Below are positions 1 through 10,813 of a stretch of 64,000 nt of DNA, one piece after another (positions within the stretch are counted from its first letter, which is position 1; each line of letters begins with the position of its first letter). Origin of the DNA: Panulirus ornatus. Lineage: Eukaryota; Arthropoda; Malacostraca; Decapoda; Palinuridae. A program made the translations under genes and the position numbers. Location: the NCBI RefSeq assembly GCF_036320965.1, contig NC_092287.1, positions 71,037 through 135,036 on the forward strand, given 5' to 3'. The notes beneath the pieces are model-generated. The model was not told the DNA's origin. It searched no databases and was given only the letters and a program-made list of their open reading frames with translations.

Positions 1-1846
1 TTCAAAGGTTTGTTGAACGTGTTTGATGATAGAGTGACAGATATTGGTTGTTTTGGTCCAGGTGTTGTGCGAGGTGAGAGAGTCAGGGAGAATGATTTGG
101 TAAACAGAGAAGAGGTAGTGAAAGCTTTGTGGAAGATGAAAGCCGGCGGGTTTGGGTGGTATTGCTGTGGAATTTATCAAAAAAGGGGTTGACTGGTTGG
201 AGAGGATATTCAATGCATGTATGGTTCATGGTGAAGTGCCTCAGATATGGCGGAATGCATGCATAGTGCCACTGTACAAAGGCAAAGGGGATAAAGGTGA
301 GTGTTCAAATTAAAGAGGCATAAGTCTGTTGAGTATTCCTGAGAAATCATATGGGAGGGTATTGATTGAGAGGATCACGGCATGTACAGAGCATCAGATT
401 GGGAAAGAGCAGTGTGGTTTCAGAAGTGGTAGAGGATGTGTGGATCAGGTGTTTGCTTTGAAGATTGTATATTAGAAATACTTAGAAAGACAGATGGATT
501 TGTATGTAGCATTTATGGATCGGAGAGGGCATATGATAGAGTTGATAGAGATGCTCTGTGGAAGGTAATAAGAGTATATGGTGTGGGAGGGAAGTTGCTA
601 GAAACAGTGAAAAGTCTTTATCGAGGATGTAAGGCATGTGTGCTAGCAGGAAGAGAGGAAAGTGATTGATTCCAAGTGAATGTCAGTTTGCGGCAGGGGT
701 GCGTGATGTTTCCAAGGATGTTTGAATTGTTTATGGATGGGGTTGTTAGGGAGGTGAATGCAAAAGTTTTGGAGAAAAGGGCAAGTATGCAGTCTGTTGT
801 CGGTGAGAGGGTAGTTAGTCAGTTGTTCGCTGATGATACAGCGCTGGTGGCTGATTCGGGTGAGAAACTGAAAAATTTGGTGACTGAGTATGGTAAAGTG
901 TGTGAAAGAAGAAAGCTGAGAGTAAATGTGAATAAGAACAAGGTTATTAGGTTGAATAGGGTTGAGGGACAAGTCAATTAGGAGATAAGTTTCAGTGGAG
1001 AAAAACTGGAGGAAGTGAAGTGTTTTAGATATCTGGGAGTGGATTGAGCAGTGGATGGAACCATGGAAGCGGAAATGAGTCACATGGTGGGGGAGGGGGC
1101 GAAGGTTTTGGGAACATTGAACAATGTGTGGAAGGCGAGAGCGTTATCTCGGAGAGCAAAAAAGGGTTTGTTTGAAGGAATAGTGGTTCCAACAATGTTA
1201 TATGGTTGTGAGGTATGGGCTATGGGTAGGATTCTGGGGAGGAGGGTGGATGTGTTGGAAACGAGATGTTTGAGGACAATATGTGGTGTGAGGAGGTTTG
1301 ATCGAGTAAGTAATGAAAGGGTAAGAGAGATGTGTGGTAATAAAATAATTGGTTGAGAGAGCAGAAGAGGGTGCATTGAAATGGTTTGGTCACATGAAGA
1401 GAATGTGGGAGGAAAGATTGACAAAGAGAATATACGTGTCAGAGGTGGAGGGAACGAGAAGTAGGAGACCAAATTGTAGGTGGAAGGATGGTGTAAAAAG
1501 GATTTTGAGTGATCGGGGCCTGAACATACAGGATGGTGAAAGGCGTGCAAGGAATGGAGTGAACTGGAACGATGTGGTATACCAGGGTCGACATGCTGTA
1601 AATGGATTGAACCATGGCATGTGAAGCATCTGAGGTAAACCATGGAAAGTTTTGTGGGGCCTGGATGTGTAAAGGGAGCTGTGGTTTCGGTGCATTACAC
1701 ATGACAGCTAGAGACTGAGTATGAAAATGTGCCCTTTGTTGTCTTTTCTTAGCGCTACCTCGCGCGCACGCGGAGAGAAGGGGTTGCCATTTCATGTGTG
1801 GCGGGGTGGCGCCGAGATTGGATGAAGAAAGCATCTATGAATATGT

Positions 1847-1847
<1 letters not shown>
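1..1847 (+). mobile_element. RTE-like LINE copy, 5' cut by window edge, decayed
   Basis: Reverse-transcriptase (RT) part of the window's dominant LINE, broken into several frames. Recognisable pieces are motif B-like LRQGCVM (about 690-710), motif C FADDTALVADS (about 828-860), the KLRVNVNK block (about 915) and the C-terminal block containing GCEVWAM and RWKDGVK (about 1200-1500). The 3' UTR follows from about 1624 and ends in (AC)n(TA)n. Stops and frameshifts (for example after 668, 981 and 1356) show that it is dead. The longer 3' UTR with the GCGGGGTGGCG block marks the older subfamily. Assignment to the RTE group is by recognition of motif order and is tentative; that it is a non-LTR RT is firm. 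Confidence 0.85.

Positions 1848-1942
<95 letters not shown>
1848..1942. repeat. (AC)n(TA)n microsatellite, LINE tail
   Basis: About 10 AC units followed by about 37 TA units. It sits exactly at the 3' end of the LINE copy to its left. Confidence 0.95.
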
Positions 1943-1944
<2 letters not shown>

Positions 1945-2061
1945 CTTTTTCCAAAGGAAGGAACAGAGAAGGGGGCCAGGTGAGGATGTTTCCCCAGAGG
2001 CCCAGTCCTCTGTTCTTATCGCTACCTCGCTGACGCGGGAAATGGCGAATAGTATGAAAGA

Positions 2062-2064
<3 letters not shown>
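1943..2064 (+). mobile_element. Non-autonomous SINE-like element, 3' part
   Basis: 3' half of the ~240-bp element seen complete at 4,868 and 24,167: AGAAGGAACAGAGAA-type block, CCCAGTCCTCTGTTCTTA, then the shared tail module CGCTACCTCGC...GCGGGAAATGGCGAATAG followed by (TA)n. 5'-truncated, with (TA)n on both sides. Confidence 0.7.

Positions 2065-2123
<59 letters not shown>
2065..2123. repeat. (TA)n microsatellite
   Basis: Nearly pure TA between two retroelement fragments; tail of the SINE-like copy to its left. Confidence 0.95.
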
Positions 2124-2126
<3 letters not shown>

Positions 2127-2286
2127 CGTATGTATATGTATGTATACGTTGAAATGTATATGTATGTATATGTGCGTGTGTGGGCGTTTGTATGAATATG
2201 AATATGTGGGAGGGTTGGGCCATTCTTTCGTCTGTTTCCTTGCGATACCCGCTAACGCGGGAGACAGCGACAAAGTATAATATATA
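2124..2286 (+). mobile_element. RTE-like LINE 3'-UTR fragment
   Basis: Terminal ~160 bp of the LINE: TATACGTTGAAATGTAT, then GGGTTGGGCCATTCTTTCG, then CGCTAACGCGGGAGACAGCG and a short TA-rich tail. No coding sequence remains. It lies tail-to-tail with the next, minus-strand copy. Confidence 0.8.
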
Positions 2287-2306
2287 CATGTATATATATA
2301 TATACG

Positions 2307-4804
2307 TTTGCGAGGTAGCGCACGGAAACAGACGAAAGAAATGGCCCAACACACCCCCATACACATGTATATACATACACGTCCACACACGCAAATATAC
2401 ATACCCATACATCTCAATGTACACATATATATACACACACAGACACATACATATATACAACTGCACACAATTCATACTGTCTGCCTTTATTCATTCCCAT
2501 CGCCACCTCGCCACACATGGAATAACATCCCCCTACCCCTTCATGTATGCGAGATAGCGCGAGGAAAAGACAACAAAGGCCCCATTCGTTCACACTCAGT
2601 CTCTAGCTGTCATGCAATAATGCCCGAAACCACAGCTCCCTTTCCACATCCAGGCCCCACAGAACTTTCCATGGTTTACCCCAGACGCTTCACATGCCCT
2701 GATTCAATCCACTGGCAGCACGTCGACCCCGGTATACCACATCGATCCAGTTCACTCTATTCCTTGCCCGCCTTTCACCCTCCTGCATGTTCAGGCCCCG
2801 ATCACTCAAAATCTTTTTCACTCCATCTTTCCACCTCCAATTTGGTCTCCCACTTCTCCTCGTTCCCTCCACCTCCGACAAATATATCTTCTTGGACAAT
2901 CTTTCCTCACTCATTCTCTCCAGGTGACCAAACCATTTCAAAACACCCTCTTATGCTCTCTCAACCACGCTCTTTTTATTTCCACACATCTCTCTTACCC
3001 TTACATTACTTACTCGATCAAACCACCTCGCACCACATATTGTCCTCAAACATCTCATCTCCAGCAAATCCACCCTCCTGCGCACAACTCTATCCATAGC
3101 CCACGCCTCGCAATTATACAACATTGTTGGAACCACTATTCCTTCAAACATACCCATTTTTGCTTTCCGAGATAATGTCCTCGACTTCCACACATTCTTC
3201 AAGGCTCCCAGGATTTTCGCCCCCTCTCCCATCCTATGATTCACTTCCGCTTCCATGGTTCCATCCGCTGCCAGATCCACTCCCAGATATCTAAAACACT
3301 TTACTTCCTACAGTTTTTCTCCATTCAAACTTACCTCCCAATTGACTTGACCCTCAACCCTACTGTACCTAATAACCTTGCTCTTATTCACATTTACTCT
3401 TAACTTTCTTCTTTCACACACTTTACCAAACTCAGTCACCAGCTTCTGCAGTTTCTCACATGAATCAGACACCAGCGCTGTATCATCAGCGAACAACAAC
3501 TGACTCACTTCCCAAGCTCTCTCATCCACAACAGACTTCATACTTGCCCCTCTTTCCAAAACTCTTGCATTTACCTCCCTAACAACCCCATCCACAAACA
3601 AATTAAACAACCATGGAGACATCACACACCCCTGCCGCAAACCTACATTCACTGAGAACCAATCACTTTCCTCTCTTCCTATACGTACACATGCCTTACA
3701 TCCTCGATAGAAACTTTTCACTGCTTCTAACAACTTGCCTCCCACACCATATCTTCTTAGTACCCTCCACAGAGCATCTCTATCAACTCTATCATATGCC
3801 TTCTCCAGATCCATAAATGCTACATACAAATCCATTTGCTTTTCTAAGTATTTCTCACATACATTCCTTAGAGCAAACACCCGATCCACACATCCTCTAC
3901 CACTTCTGAAACCACACTGCTCTTCCCCAGTCTGATGCTCTGTACATGCCTTCACCCTCTCAATCAATACCCTCCCATATAATTTACCAGGAATATTCAA
4001 CAAACTTACACCTCTGTAATTTGAGCACTCACTCTTATCCCCTTTGCCTTTGTACAATGGCACTATGCACGCATTCCGCCAATCCTCAGGCACCTCACCA
4101 TGAATCATACATACATTAAATAACCTTACCAACCAGTCAACAATACAGTCACCCCCTTTTTTAATAAATTCCACTGCAATACCATCCAAACCCGCTGCCT
4201 TGCCGGCTTTCATCTTCCGCAAAGCTTTTACTACCTCTTCTCTGTTAACCAAATCATTTTCCCTAACTCTCTCACTTTGCACACCACCTCGACCAAAACA
4301 CCCTATATCTGCCACTCTATCATCAAACACGTTCAACAAACCTTCAAAATACTCACTCCATCTCCTCACATCACCACTACTTGTTATCACCTCCCCATTA
4401 GCCCCCTTCACTGAAGTTCACATTTGTTCCCTTGTCTTACGCACTTTATTTACCTCTTTCCAGAACATCTTTTTATTCTCCCTAAAATTTAATGATACTC
4501 TCTCACCCCAACTCTCATTTGCCCTCTTTTTCACCTCTTGCACCTTTCTCTTGACCTCCTGTCTCTTTCTTTTATACATCTCACACTCATTTCCATTTTT
4601 TCCCTGCAAAAATCGTCCAAATGCCTCTCTCTTCTCTTTCACTGATAATCTTACTTCTTCATTCACCACTCACTACCCTTTCTAATCAACCCACCTTCTA
4701 CTCTTCTCATGCCTCAAACATCTTTTGCGCAAGCCATCACTGCTTCCCTAAATACGTCCCATTCCTCCCCCACTGCCCTTACCTCCTTTGTTCTCACCTT
4801 TTTC

Positions 4805-4808
<4 letters not shown>
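2307..4808 (-). mobile_element. RTE-like LINE, long 5'-truncated copy
   Basis: Reads from (TA)n at 4,809 down to the 3' end near 2,307. It covers the endonuclease-RT linker (4,418-4,669), most of the RT (3,308-4,411), the C-terminal part of the RT (2,951-3,280), the GRPNWRWKD segment (2,690-2,941) and the long form of the 3' UTR. Three frame breaks separate these open pieces, so it is non-functional but fairly recent. The CGA codon near the protein end is intact here (compare the younger copies). Confidence 0.88.
3308..4411 (-). CDS. LINE reverse transcriptase, broken ORF fragment
   Basis: 367-codon open stretch encoding the RT core of the LINE. Motifs in order: AAGLDGIAVEFIKKGGD (about residue 90), WRNACIVPLYKGKGDKSE (about 130), QCGFRSGRGCVD (about 185), motif A FMDLEKAYDRV (about 220), motif [17 protein letters not shown] (about 270) and motif C LLFADDTALVSDS (about 320). 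The catalytic aspartates of motifs A and C are present. It would copy LINE RNA at a nicked target. The reading frame breaks at both ends, so no full protein is made. It is not a host gene. Confidence 0.8.
   Translation of the reverse strand: MKGANGEVITSSGDVRRWSEYFEGLLNVFDDRVADIGCFGRGGVQSERVRENDLVNREEVVKALRKMKAGKAAGLDGIAVEFIKKGGDCIVDWLVRLFNVCMIHGEVPEDWRNACIVPLYKGKGDKSECSNYRGVSLLNIPGKLYGRVLIERVKACTEHQTGEEQCGFRSGRGCVDRVFALRNVCEKYLEKQMDLYVAFMDLEKAYDRVDRDALWRVLRRYGVGGKLLEAVKSFYRGCKACVRIGREESDWFSVNVGLRQGCVMSPWLFNLFVDGVVREVNARVLERGASMKSVVDERAWEVSQLLFADDTALVSDSCEKLQKLVTEFGKVCERRKLRVNVNKSKVIRYSRVEGQVNWEVSLNGEKL

Positions 4809-4866
<58 letters not shown>
4809..4866. repeat. (TA)n microsatellite
   Basis: Separates the 5' end of the minus-strand LINE from the 5' end of the SINE-like element, forming a head-to-head arrangement. 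Confidence 0.95.
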
Positions 4867-4867
<1 letters not shown>

Positions 4868-4870
<3 letters not shown>

Positions 4871-5107
4871 CCCTGGGGATAGGGGAGAAAGAATACTTCC
4901 CACGTATTCCCTGCATGTCGTAGAAGGCGACTAAAAGGGGAGGGAGCGGGGGGCTGGAAATCCTCCCCTCTTGTTTTTTTTTAATTTTCCAAAAGAAGGA
5001 ACAGAGAATTGGGCCAGGTGAGGGTATTCCCTCAAAGGCCCACTCCTCTGTTCTTAACGCTACCTCGCTAATGCGGGAAATGGCGAATAGTTTGAAAGAA
5101 AAGAAAA

Positions 5108-5110
<3 letters not shown>
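4868..5110 (+). mobile_element. SINE-like non-autonomous element, complete copy
   Basis: Starts CCCTGGGGATAGGGGAGAAA, the same start as the near full-length LINE at 51,371. It continues through GTGTCGTAGAAGGCGACT-type sequence and a T-rich stretch, and ends in the tail module CGCTACCTCGCTAATGCGGG then AAATGGCGAATAG and (TA)n. No ORF and no obvious tRNA-like A/B boxes. Best read as a LINE 5' end joined to a LINE-type 3' tail. Confidence 0.75.

Positions 5111-5187
<77 letters not shown>
5111..5187. repeat. (TA)n microsatellite
   Basis: Tail of the SINE-like copy and 5' border of the next LINE fragment. Confidence 0.95.
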
Positions 5188-5191
<4 letters not shown>

Positions 5192-5832
5192 GGATAACAG
5201 AGATGTATGGTAATAAAGAGAATGTGGTTGAGAGAGCAGATGAGGGTGTTTTGAAATGGTTTGGTCACATGGAGAGAATGAGTGAGGAGAGATTGACCAA
5301 GAGACCAAATTGGAGGTGGAAAGATGGAGTGAAAAAGATTGAGTGATCGGGGCCTGAACATGAAGGCGGGTGAAAGGCGTGCAAGGAATAGAGTGAATTG
5401 GAACGATGTGGTATACCAGGGTCGACATGCTGTAAATTGATTGAACCAGGGCATGTGAAGCGTCTGGGGTAAACCATGGAAAGTTCTGTGGGGCCTGGAT
5501 GTGGAAAGGGAGCTATGGTCTCGTTGCATTATATATGACAACTAGAAACTGAGTGTGAACGAATGTGGCCTTTGTTGTCTTTTCGTAGTGCTACCTTGCG
5601 CACATGCGGGAGAAGGGGGTCGTCATTTCATGTGTGGCGGGGTGGCGACGGGAATGAATAAGGAAAGACAGTGTGAATTATGTACATGTGTATATATGTA
5701 TATGTCTGTGTGTGTATATTTATATATATGTATACGTTGAGATGTATAGGTATGTACGTGCGCGTGTATGGACGTGTATGTATATACATGTGTATGTGGG
5801 TGGGTTGGGCCATTCATTCGTCTGTTATGTAT
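5188..5832 (+). mobile_element. RTE-like LINE 3' fragment
   Basis: Starts in the C-terminal coding region (ERITEMYGNKENVVERA-like), continues through LKWFGHMERMSEERLTK and PNWRWKDGVKK, then the long 3' UTR. A TGA interrupts the frame near 5,344. The 5' junction is in (TA)n. Confidence 0.85.
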
Positions 5833-5834
5833 AT

Positions 5835-5952
5835 ATTTCTTTTTTTGCTTTGTCGCTGTCTCCCGCGTTAGCGAGGTAGCGCAAGGAAAGAGACGAAAGA
5901 ATGGCCCAACCCACCCACATACACATGTATATACATACCTGTACATTTCATC

Positions 5953-6038
<86 letters not shown>

Positions 6039-6169
6039 GCATGTACATAATTCATACTTTCTGCCCTCATTCATTCCCATCGCCACCCGCCACACATGAA
6101 CTAACTCCCTCCCCCCGTATGTGCGCGAGGTAGCGCTAGGAAAAGACAACAAATGCCACATTCGTTCAC
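5835..6169 (-). mobile_element. RTE-like LINE 3'-UTR fragment with expanded internal TA tract
   Basis: Only the 3' UTR remains. An internal TA-rich stretch that is short in other copies is expanded here to about 80 bp (5,955-6,034). The fragment ends abruptly at 6,169, where a plus-strand LINE begins with no bases between. Confidence 0.75.
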
Positions 6170-7680
6170 ATCAGATTGGGGAAGAGCAGTGTGGTTTCAA
6201 AAGTGGTAGAGGATGTGTGGATCAGGTGTTTGCTTTGAAGAATGTATGCGAGAAATACTTAGAAAAGCAAATGAATTTGTGCGTAAGTTTTATGGATCTG
6301 GAGACGCCATATGATAGACTTGATAGAGATGCTCTGTGGAAGGTATTAAGATATATGGTGTGGGAGGCAAGTTGTTAGAAAAGTTTTTATCGAGGATGTA
6401 AGGCATGTGTGCGAGTAGGAAGAGAGGAAAGTGATCGGTTCTCAGTGAATGTCGGTTTGCGGCAGGGGTGCGTGATATCTCCATGGTTGTTTGTTTGTGG
6501 ATGGGGTTGTTAGGGAGGTGAATGCAAGAGTTTTGGAGCGAGGGGCAAGTATACAGTCTGTTATGGATGAGAAGGCTTTGGAAGCGAGTCCGTTGTTGTC
6601 CGCTGATGATACATCGCTGGTGGCTGATTCGGGTGAGAAACTGCAGAAACTGGTGATTGAGTTTGGTAAAGTGTGTGAAAGAAGAAAGCTGAGAGTAAAT
6701 GTGAATAAGAGCAAGGTTATTAGGTACAATAGGGTTGAGGGATAAGTCAATTGGGAGGTAAGTTTCAATGGAGAAAAACTGTAGGAAGTGAAGTGTTTTA
6801 GATATCTGGGAGTGGATTTGGCAGTGGATGGAACCATGGAAGCGGAAGTGACTCACAGGATGGGGGAGGGGGCGAAAGTTCTGGGAGCGTTGAAAAATAT
6901 GTGGAAGGCGAGAACATAATCTCGGAAAGCAAAAATGGGTATGTTTGAAGGAATAGCGATTCCAACAGCGTTATATGGTTACAAGGCGTAGGCTATAGAT
7001 AAGAGTAGGGCGGAGGAGGGTGGATGTGTTGGAAATGAGATGTTTGAGGACAATATGTGGTGTGAGGTGGTTTGATCGAGTAACTATTGAGAGGGTAAGA
7101 GAGATGTGTGGTAATAGTGTGGTTGAGAGAGCAGAAGAGGGTGTTTCGAAATGGTTTGGTTACATGGAGAGAATGAGTGAGGAATGATTGACAGAGGATA
7201 CATGTGTCGGAGGTGGAGGGAACGAGGAGGCGTGGGAGACCAAATTGGAAGTGGAAAGATGGAGTGAAAAAGATTTTGAGCGATCTGGGCCTGAACGTGA
7301 AGGAGGGTGAAAGGCGTGCAAGGAATAGAGTGAATTGGAACGATGTGGTATACCGGGGTCGACGTGCTGTCAGTGGATTAAACCAGGCCATGTGAAGCGT
7401 CTGGGGCAAACCATGTAAAGTTTTGTGGGGCCTGGATGTGGAAAGGGAGTTGTGGTTTTGGTGCATTATACATGACAGCTAGAGACTGAGTGTGAACGAA
7501 TGTGGCCTTTGTTATCTTTTCCTGGCGCTACCTCGCACGCATGCGGGGGCAGGGGGTTGTCATTTCATGTGTGGCGGGGTGGCGACGGGAATGAGTGAAG
7601 GCAGTAAGTATGAAATATGTACATGTGTATGTATGTATATGTCTGTGTATGTATACGTTGAAATGTATAGGTATGCATTT
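6170..7680 (+). mobile_element. RTE-like LINE copy, decayed
   Basis: Begins at QCGFKSGRGCVDQVFALKN in the RT and runs through motif A (degraded), a broken [13 protein letters not shown] segment, ADDTSLVADSGEKLQKL, the C-terminal domain (7,204-7,395) and the long 3' UTR. At least five frame breaks. It is joined head-to-head to the fragment on its left. Confidence 0.85.
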
Positions 7681-8465
7681 TTATGCTTATTGTAACAAAG
7701 ATGTGACAATTAAGGATTAGTCTTAAAGTTTGGTGTTACCCTATTCTCACAACTTAGCTAATTCACGAAATGTTCTAAAAAAAGAGTTCTTGTAATGTTG
7801 CTTTCCAGTACAATAATACCATCAGGAAAACCTTAATAAATAATAGGCCAAATCATGCAACAATTGGGAGTGTTTATGCCGTCAAATGCAAGGCATGTAA
7901 ATATATTCATGTAGGCCATACCGATAAGACTAACGGAAAGGTGTTATTGGCACCGACATTCAGTACGGAGGGATGACCACAAAAATGCGATCGCTAAACA
8001 TTGTTATGAAAATGATCACCCCATAGATCTTGGAAATCCCATTGTTTTACACCCCTCTGCTGATTATGCCATACATAACGTAATTGGATCTGTCCTACTT
8101 GCTAGTAATAAGAATTTTGATTTGTCCCCAGACAATTTTAGTCCATCCTAGCATTAACCAATTCATTATGAGAGAAGTGATAAAACACGAAAACAAAGAA
8201 CGTTGTCCATAACACACCCAGCTACCCAGGTCAACCCCCGCCACCTGACTCTCCTTAATCACTTTCCCTTACAAGGGTTACGACCAGACATAGCAGAGAC
8301 TGCCTCGCCGAGAAAGACTGGTGTTGGGCAGCGGGAACAAAAACTGATGTTGGGATTCAGATAACTTACTTAAGTACTGGCACCTGATGAGGTGGATTGT
8401 CTCCATGAAACATGCCGTGCCACATGTATAAAAAATGTACATAAGTGAATTTCAATGAACTACTG
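7681..8465 (+). mobile_element. Penelope-like element remnant with GIY-YIG domain
   Basis: From about 7,790 the frame reads AFQYNNTIRKTLINNRP, then VYAVKCKACKYIHVGHTDK, a GIY-YIG nuclease signature with the paired cysteines typical of PLEs. After a frameshift it continues HSVRRDDHKNAIAKHCYEN then DHPIDLGNPIVLH. It ends near 8,150. The rest (8,160-8,465) is 3' non-coding sequence with a hammerhead-like core. It differs from the PLE family at 10.6 kb, so it is a second lineage. Inactive. Confidence 0.75.
8368..8446 (+). ncRNA. Hammerhead-ribozyme-like motif (PLE tail)
   Basis: Core CTGATGA at 8,384-8,390 and GAAA at 8,407-8,410. Stem II can form from GTGGA and TCCAT around loop TTGTC. Stem III is a perfect 5-bp pair, ACATG (8,410-8,414) with CATGT (8,423-8,427), followed by A as the expected cleavage nucleotide. 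Distal stem I pairs ACTTAAGTAC (8,368-8,377) with GTACATAAGT (8,437-8,446), 9 of 10. The part of stem I next to the core does not pair, so it is probably a decayed ribozyme. Confidence 0.45.
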
Positions 8466-8509
8466 AAGTGCGATTTCACCTTCATGCTATCATCAAGGGC
8501 AAATGTGAT

Positions 8510-9413
8510 TATGAGTTTGGTAAAGTGTGTGAAAGAAGAAAGTTAAGAGTAAATGTGAATAAGAGCAAGGTTATTAGGTACAGTAGGGCTGAGGGTCAAG
8601 TCAATTGGGAGGTAAGTTTGAATGGAGAAAAACTGAAGGAAGTAAAGTGTTTTAGATATCTGGGAGTGGATCTGGCAGCGGATGGAACCATGGAAGCGGA
8701 AGTGGATCATAGGGTGGGGGAGGGGGCGAAAATCCAGGGAGCCTTGAAGAATGTGTGGAAGTCGAGAACATTATCTCGGAAAGCAAAAATGGGTATGTTT
8801 GAAGGAATAGTGGTTCCAACAATGTTGTATGGCTGCGAGGCGTGGGCTATGGATAGAGTTGTGCGCAGGAGGATGGATGTGCTGGAAATGAGATGTTTGA
8901 GGACAATGTGTGGTGTGAGGTGGTTTGATCGAGTAAGTAACGTAAGGGTAAGAGAGATGTGTGGAAATAAAAAGAGCGTGGTTGAGAGAGCAGAAGAGGG
9001 TGTTTTGAAATGGTTTGGGCACATGGAGTGAATGAGTGAGGAAAGATTGACCAAGAGGATATATGTGTCGGAGGTGGAGGGAACGAGGAGAAGTGGGAGA
9101 CCAAATTAGAGGTGGAAAGATGGAGTGAAAAAGATTTTGTGCGATCGGGGCCTGAACATGCAGGAGGGTGAAAGGAGGGCAAGGAATAGAGTGAATTGGA
9201 TCGATGTGGTATACCGGGGTTGACGTGCTGTCAGTGGATTGAATCAGGGCATGTGAAGCGTCTGGGGTAAACCATGGAAAGCTGTGTAGGTATGTATATT
9301 TGCGTGTGTGGACGTGTATGTATATACATGTGTATGGGGGTGGGTTGGGCCATGTCTTTCGTCTGTTTCCTTGCGCTACCTCGCAAACGCGGGAGACAGC
9401 GACAAAGCAAAAA

Positions 9414-9415
<2 letters not shown>
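8510..9415 (+). mobile_element. RTE-like LINE copy, young short-3'-UTR subfamily
   Basis: 5'-truncated inside the RT just after motif C (EFGKVCERRKLRVNVNKSK). Open from 8,468 to 9,031 (187 codons), with the RYLGVDLAADGTMEAEVDH and GCEAWAMDRVVRRRMDV blocks. Downstream it carries the two markers of the young subfamily: TGA in place of CGA near 9,221, and a 3' UTR in which AACCATGGAAAGCTGTGTAG replaces about 300 bp of the long form. Confidence 0.88.

Positions 9416-9484
<69 letters not shown>
9416..9484. repeat. Poly-A and (TA)n tract
   Basis: Short A run followed by about 30 TA units; tail of the plus-strand LINE, tail-to-tail with the next, minus-strand copy. Confidence 0.93.
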
Positions 9485-9486
<2 letters not shown>

Positions 9487-9489
9487 GTA

Positions 9490-9661
9490 TATATTTATTC
9501 ATTCATTTATTTATTTATTTACTTATTATACTTTGCCGCTGTCTCCCGCGTTAGCGAGGTAGCGCAAGGGAACAGACGAAAGAATGGCCCAACCCACCCA
9601 CATACACATGTATATACATACACGTCCACACACGCACATATACATACCTATAATTCTCAAC

Positions 9662-9700
<39 letters not shown>

Positions 9701-10610
9701 GACATATATATACACATGTACATAATTCATACTGTCTGCCCTTATTCATTCCCGTCGCCTCCCCGCCACATAATGAAATACTAACCCCCTCCCCCCGCAT
9801 GTGCGCGAGGTAGCGCTAGGAAAAGACAACAAAGGCCACATTCGTTCACACTCACTCTCTAGCTATCATGTATAATGCACCGAAACCACAGCTCCCTTTC
9901 CACATCCAGTCCCCACAGAACTTTCCATGGTTTACCCCAGACCATTCACATGCCCTGGTTCAATCCATTGACAGCACCTCGACCCCGGTATACCACATCG
10001 TTCCAATTCACTCTATTCCTTGCACGCCTTTTACCCTCCTGCATGTTGAGGCTCCATCACAAAATCTTTTTCACTCCATCTTTCCAACTCCAATTTGGTC
10101 TCTTCTCGTTCCCTCCACCTCTGACACATATATCATCTTTGTCAATCTTTCCTCACTCATTCTCTCCATGACACCAAACCATTTCAAAACACCCTCTTCT
10201 GCTCTCTCAACCACACTCTTTTTGTTACCACACATTTCTCTTACCCTTTCATTACTTACTCGATCAAAATACCTCACACCATATATTGTCCTCAAACATC
10301 TCATTTCCAACACATCCACCCTCTTCCGCACAACTCTATCTATAGCCCACGCCTCGCAACCATATATCATTGTTGGAACCAACTATTCCTTCAAAAAAAC
10401 TCATTTTTGCTTTCCAAGATAACGTTCTCGACTTCCATACATTCTTCAACGCTCCCATAACTTTCGCTCCCTCCCCCACCCTATGATTCACTTCCGGTTC
10501 CATCCGCTGCCAAATCCACTCCCAGATATCTACAACACTTCACTTCCTCCAGTTTTTCTTCATTAAAACTTACCTCCCAATAGACTTGTCCCTCAACCCT
10601 ACTGTACCTC
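9490..10610 (-). mobile_element. RTE-like LINE copy, 5'-truncated
   Basis: From the tail at the left (CTTTGCCGCTGTCTCCCGCG) through the long 3' UTR and the RT C-terminal region (10,071-10,382 open, with GCEAWAIDRVVRKRVDVLEM), ending inside the RT at about 10,610. There it is joined head-to-head to a PLE. Confidence 0.85.
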
Positions 10611-10813
10611 ATATATCCATTATTACTCATCCCAACATGACAGAGTTAAATTATCATCATTTCATTCTATGTTCCTTAGGGCATTACGTATTTGCAGTCC
10701 AGAGTTTATTGATGATGAGTTTGAGAATATACATTCCATTGGATCTAAGTTAAAGTACCCTAGATCTTTCACTGATAAATCCCTTAAGTTAACAAAGAAA
10801 TCATTTAATAGAG

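Noticed and set aside
2020..2064. HDV-ribozyme-like end in the SINE-like tail (ATGGCGAAT matches a word in the HDV ribozyme)
   Set aside because: A 9-base match only. The pairing segments needed upstream (P1, P2) are not present, so it is treated as chance.
1794..2475. Long ORFs of alternating Tyr-Ile or His-Thr residues through TA/GT tracts (also at 5,060-6,160, 9,274-9,813, 28,310-28,621, 49,753-50,034, 54,664-55,293)
   Set aside because: They are translations of microsatellites and the LINE 3' UTR, with no start context, domain or conservation.
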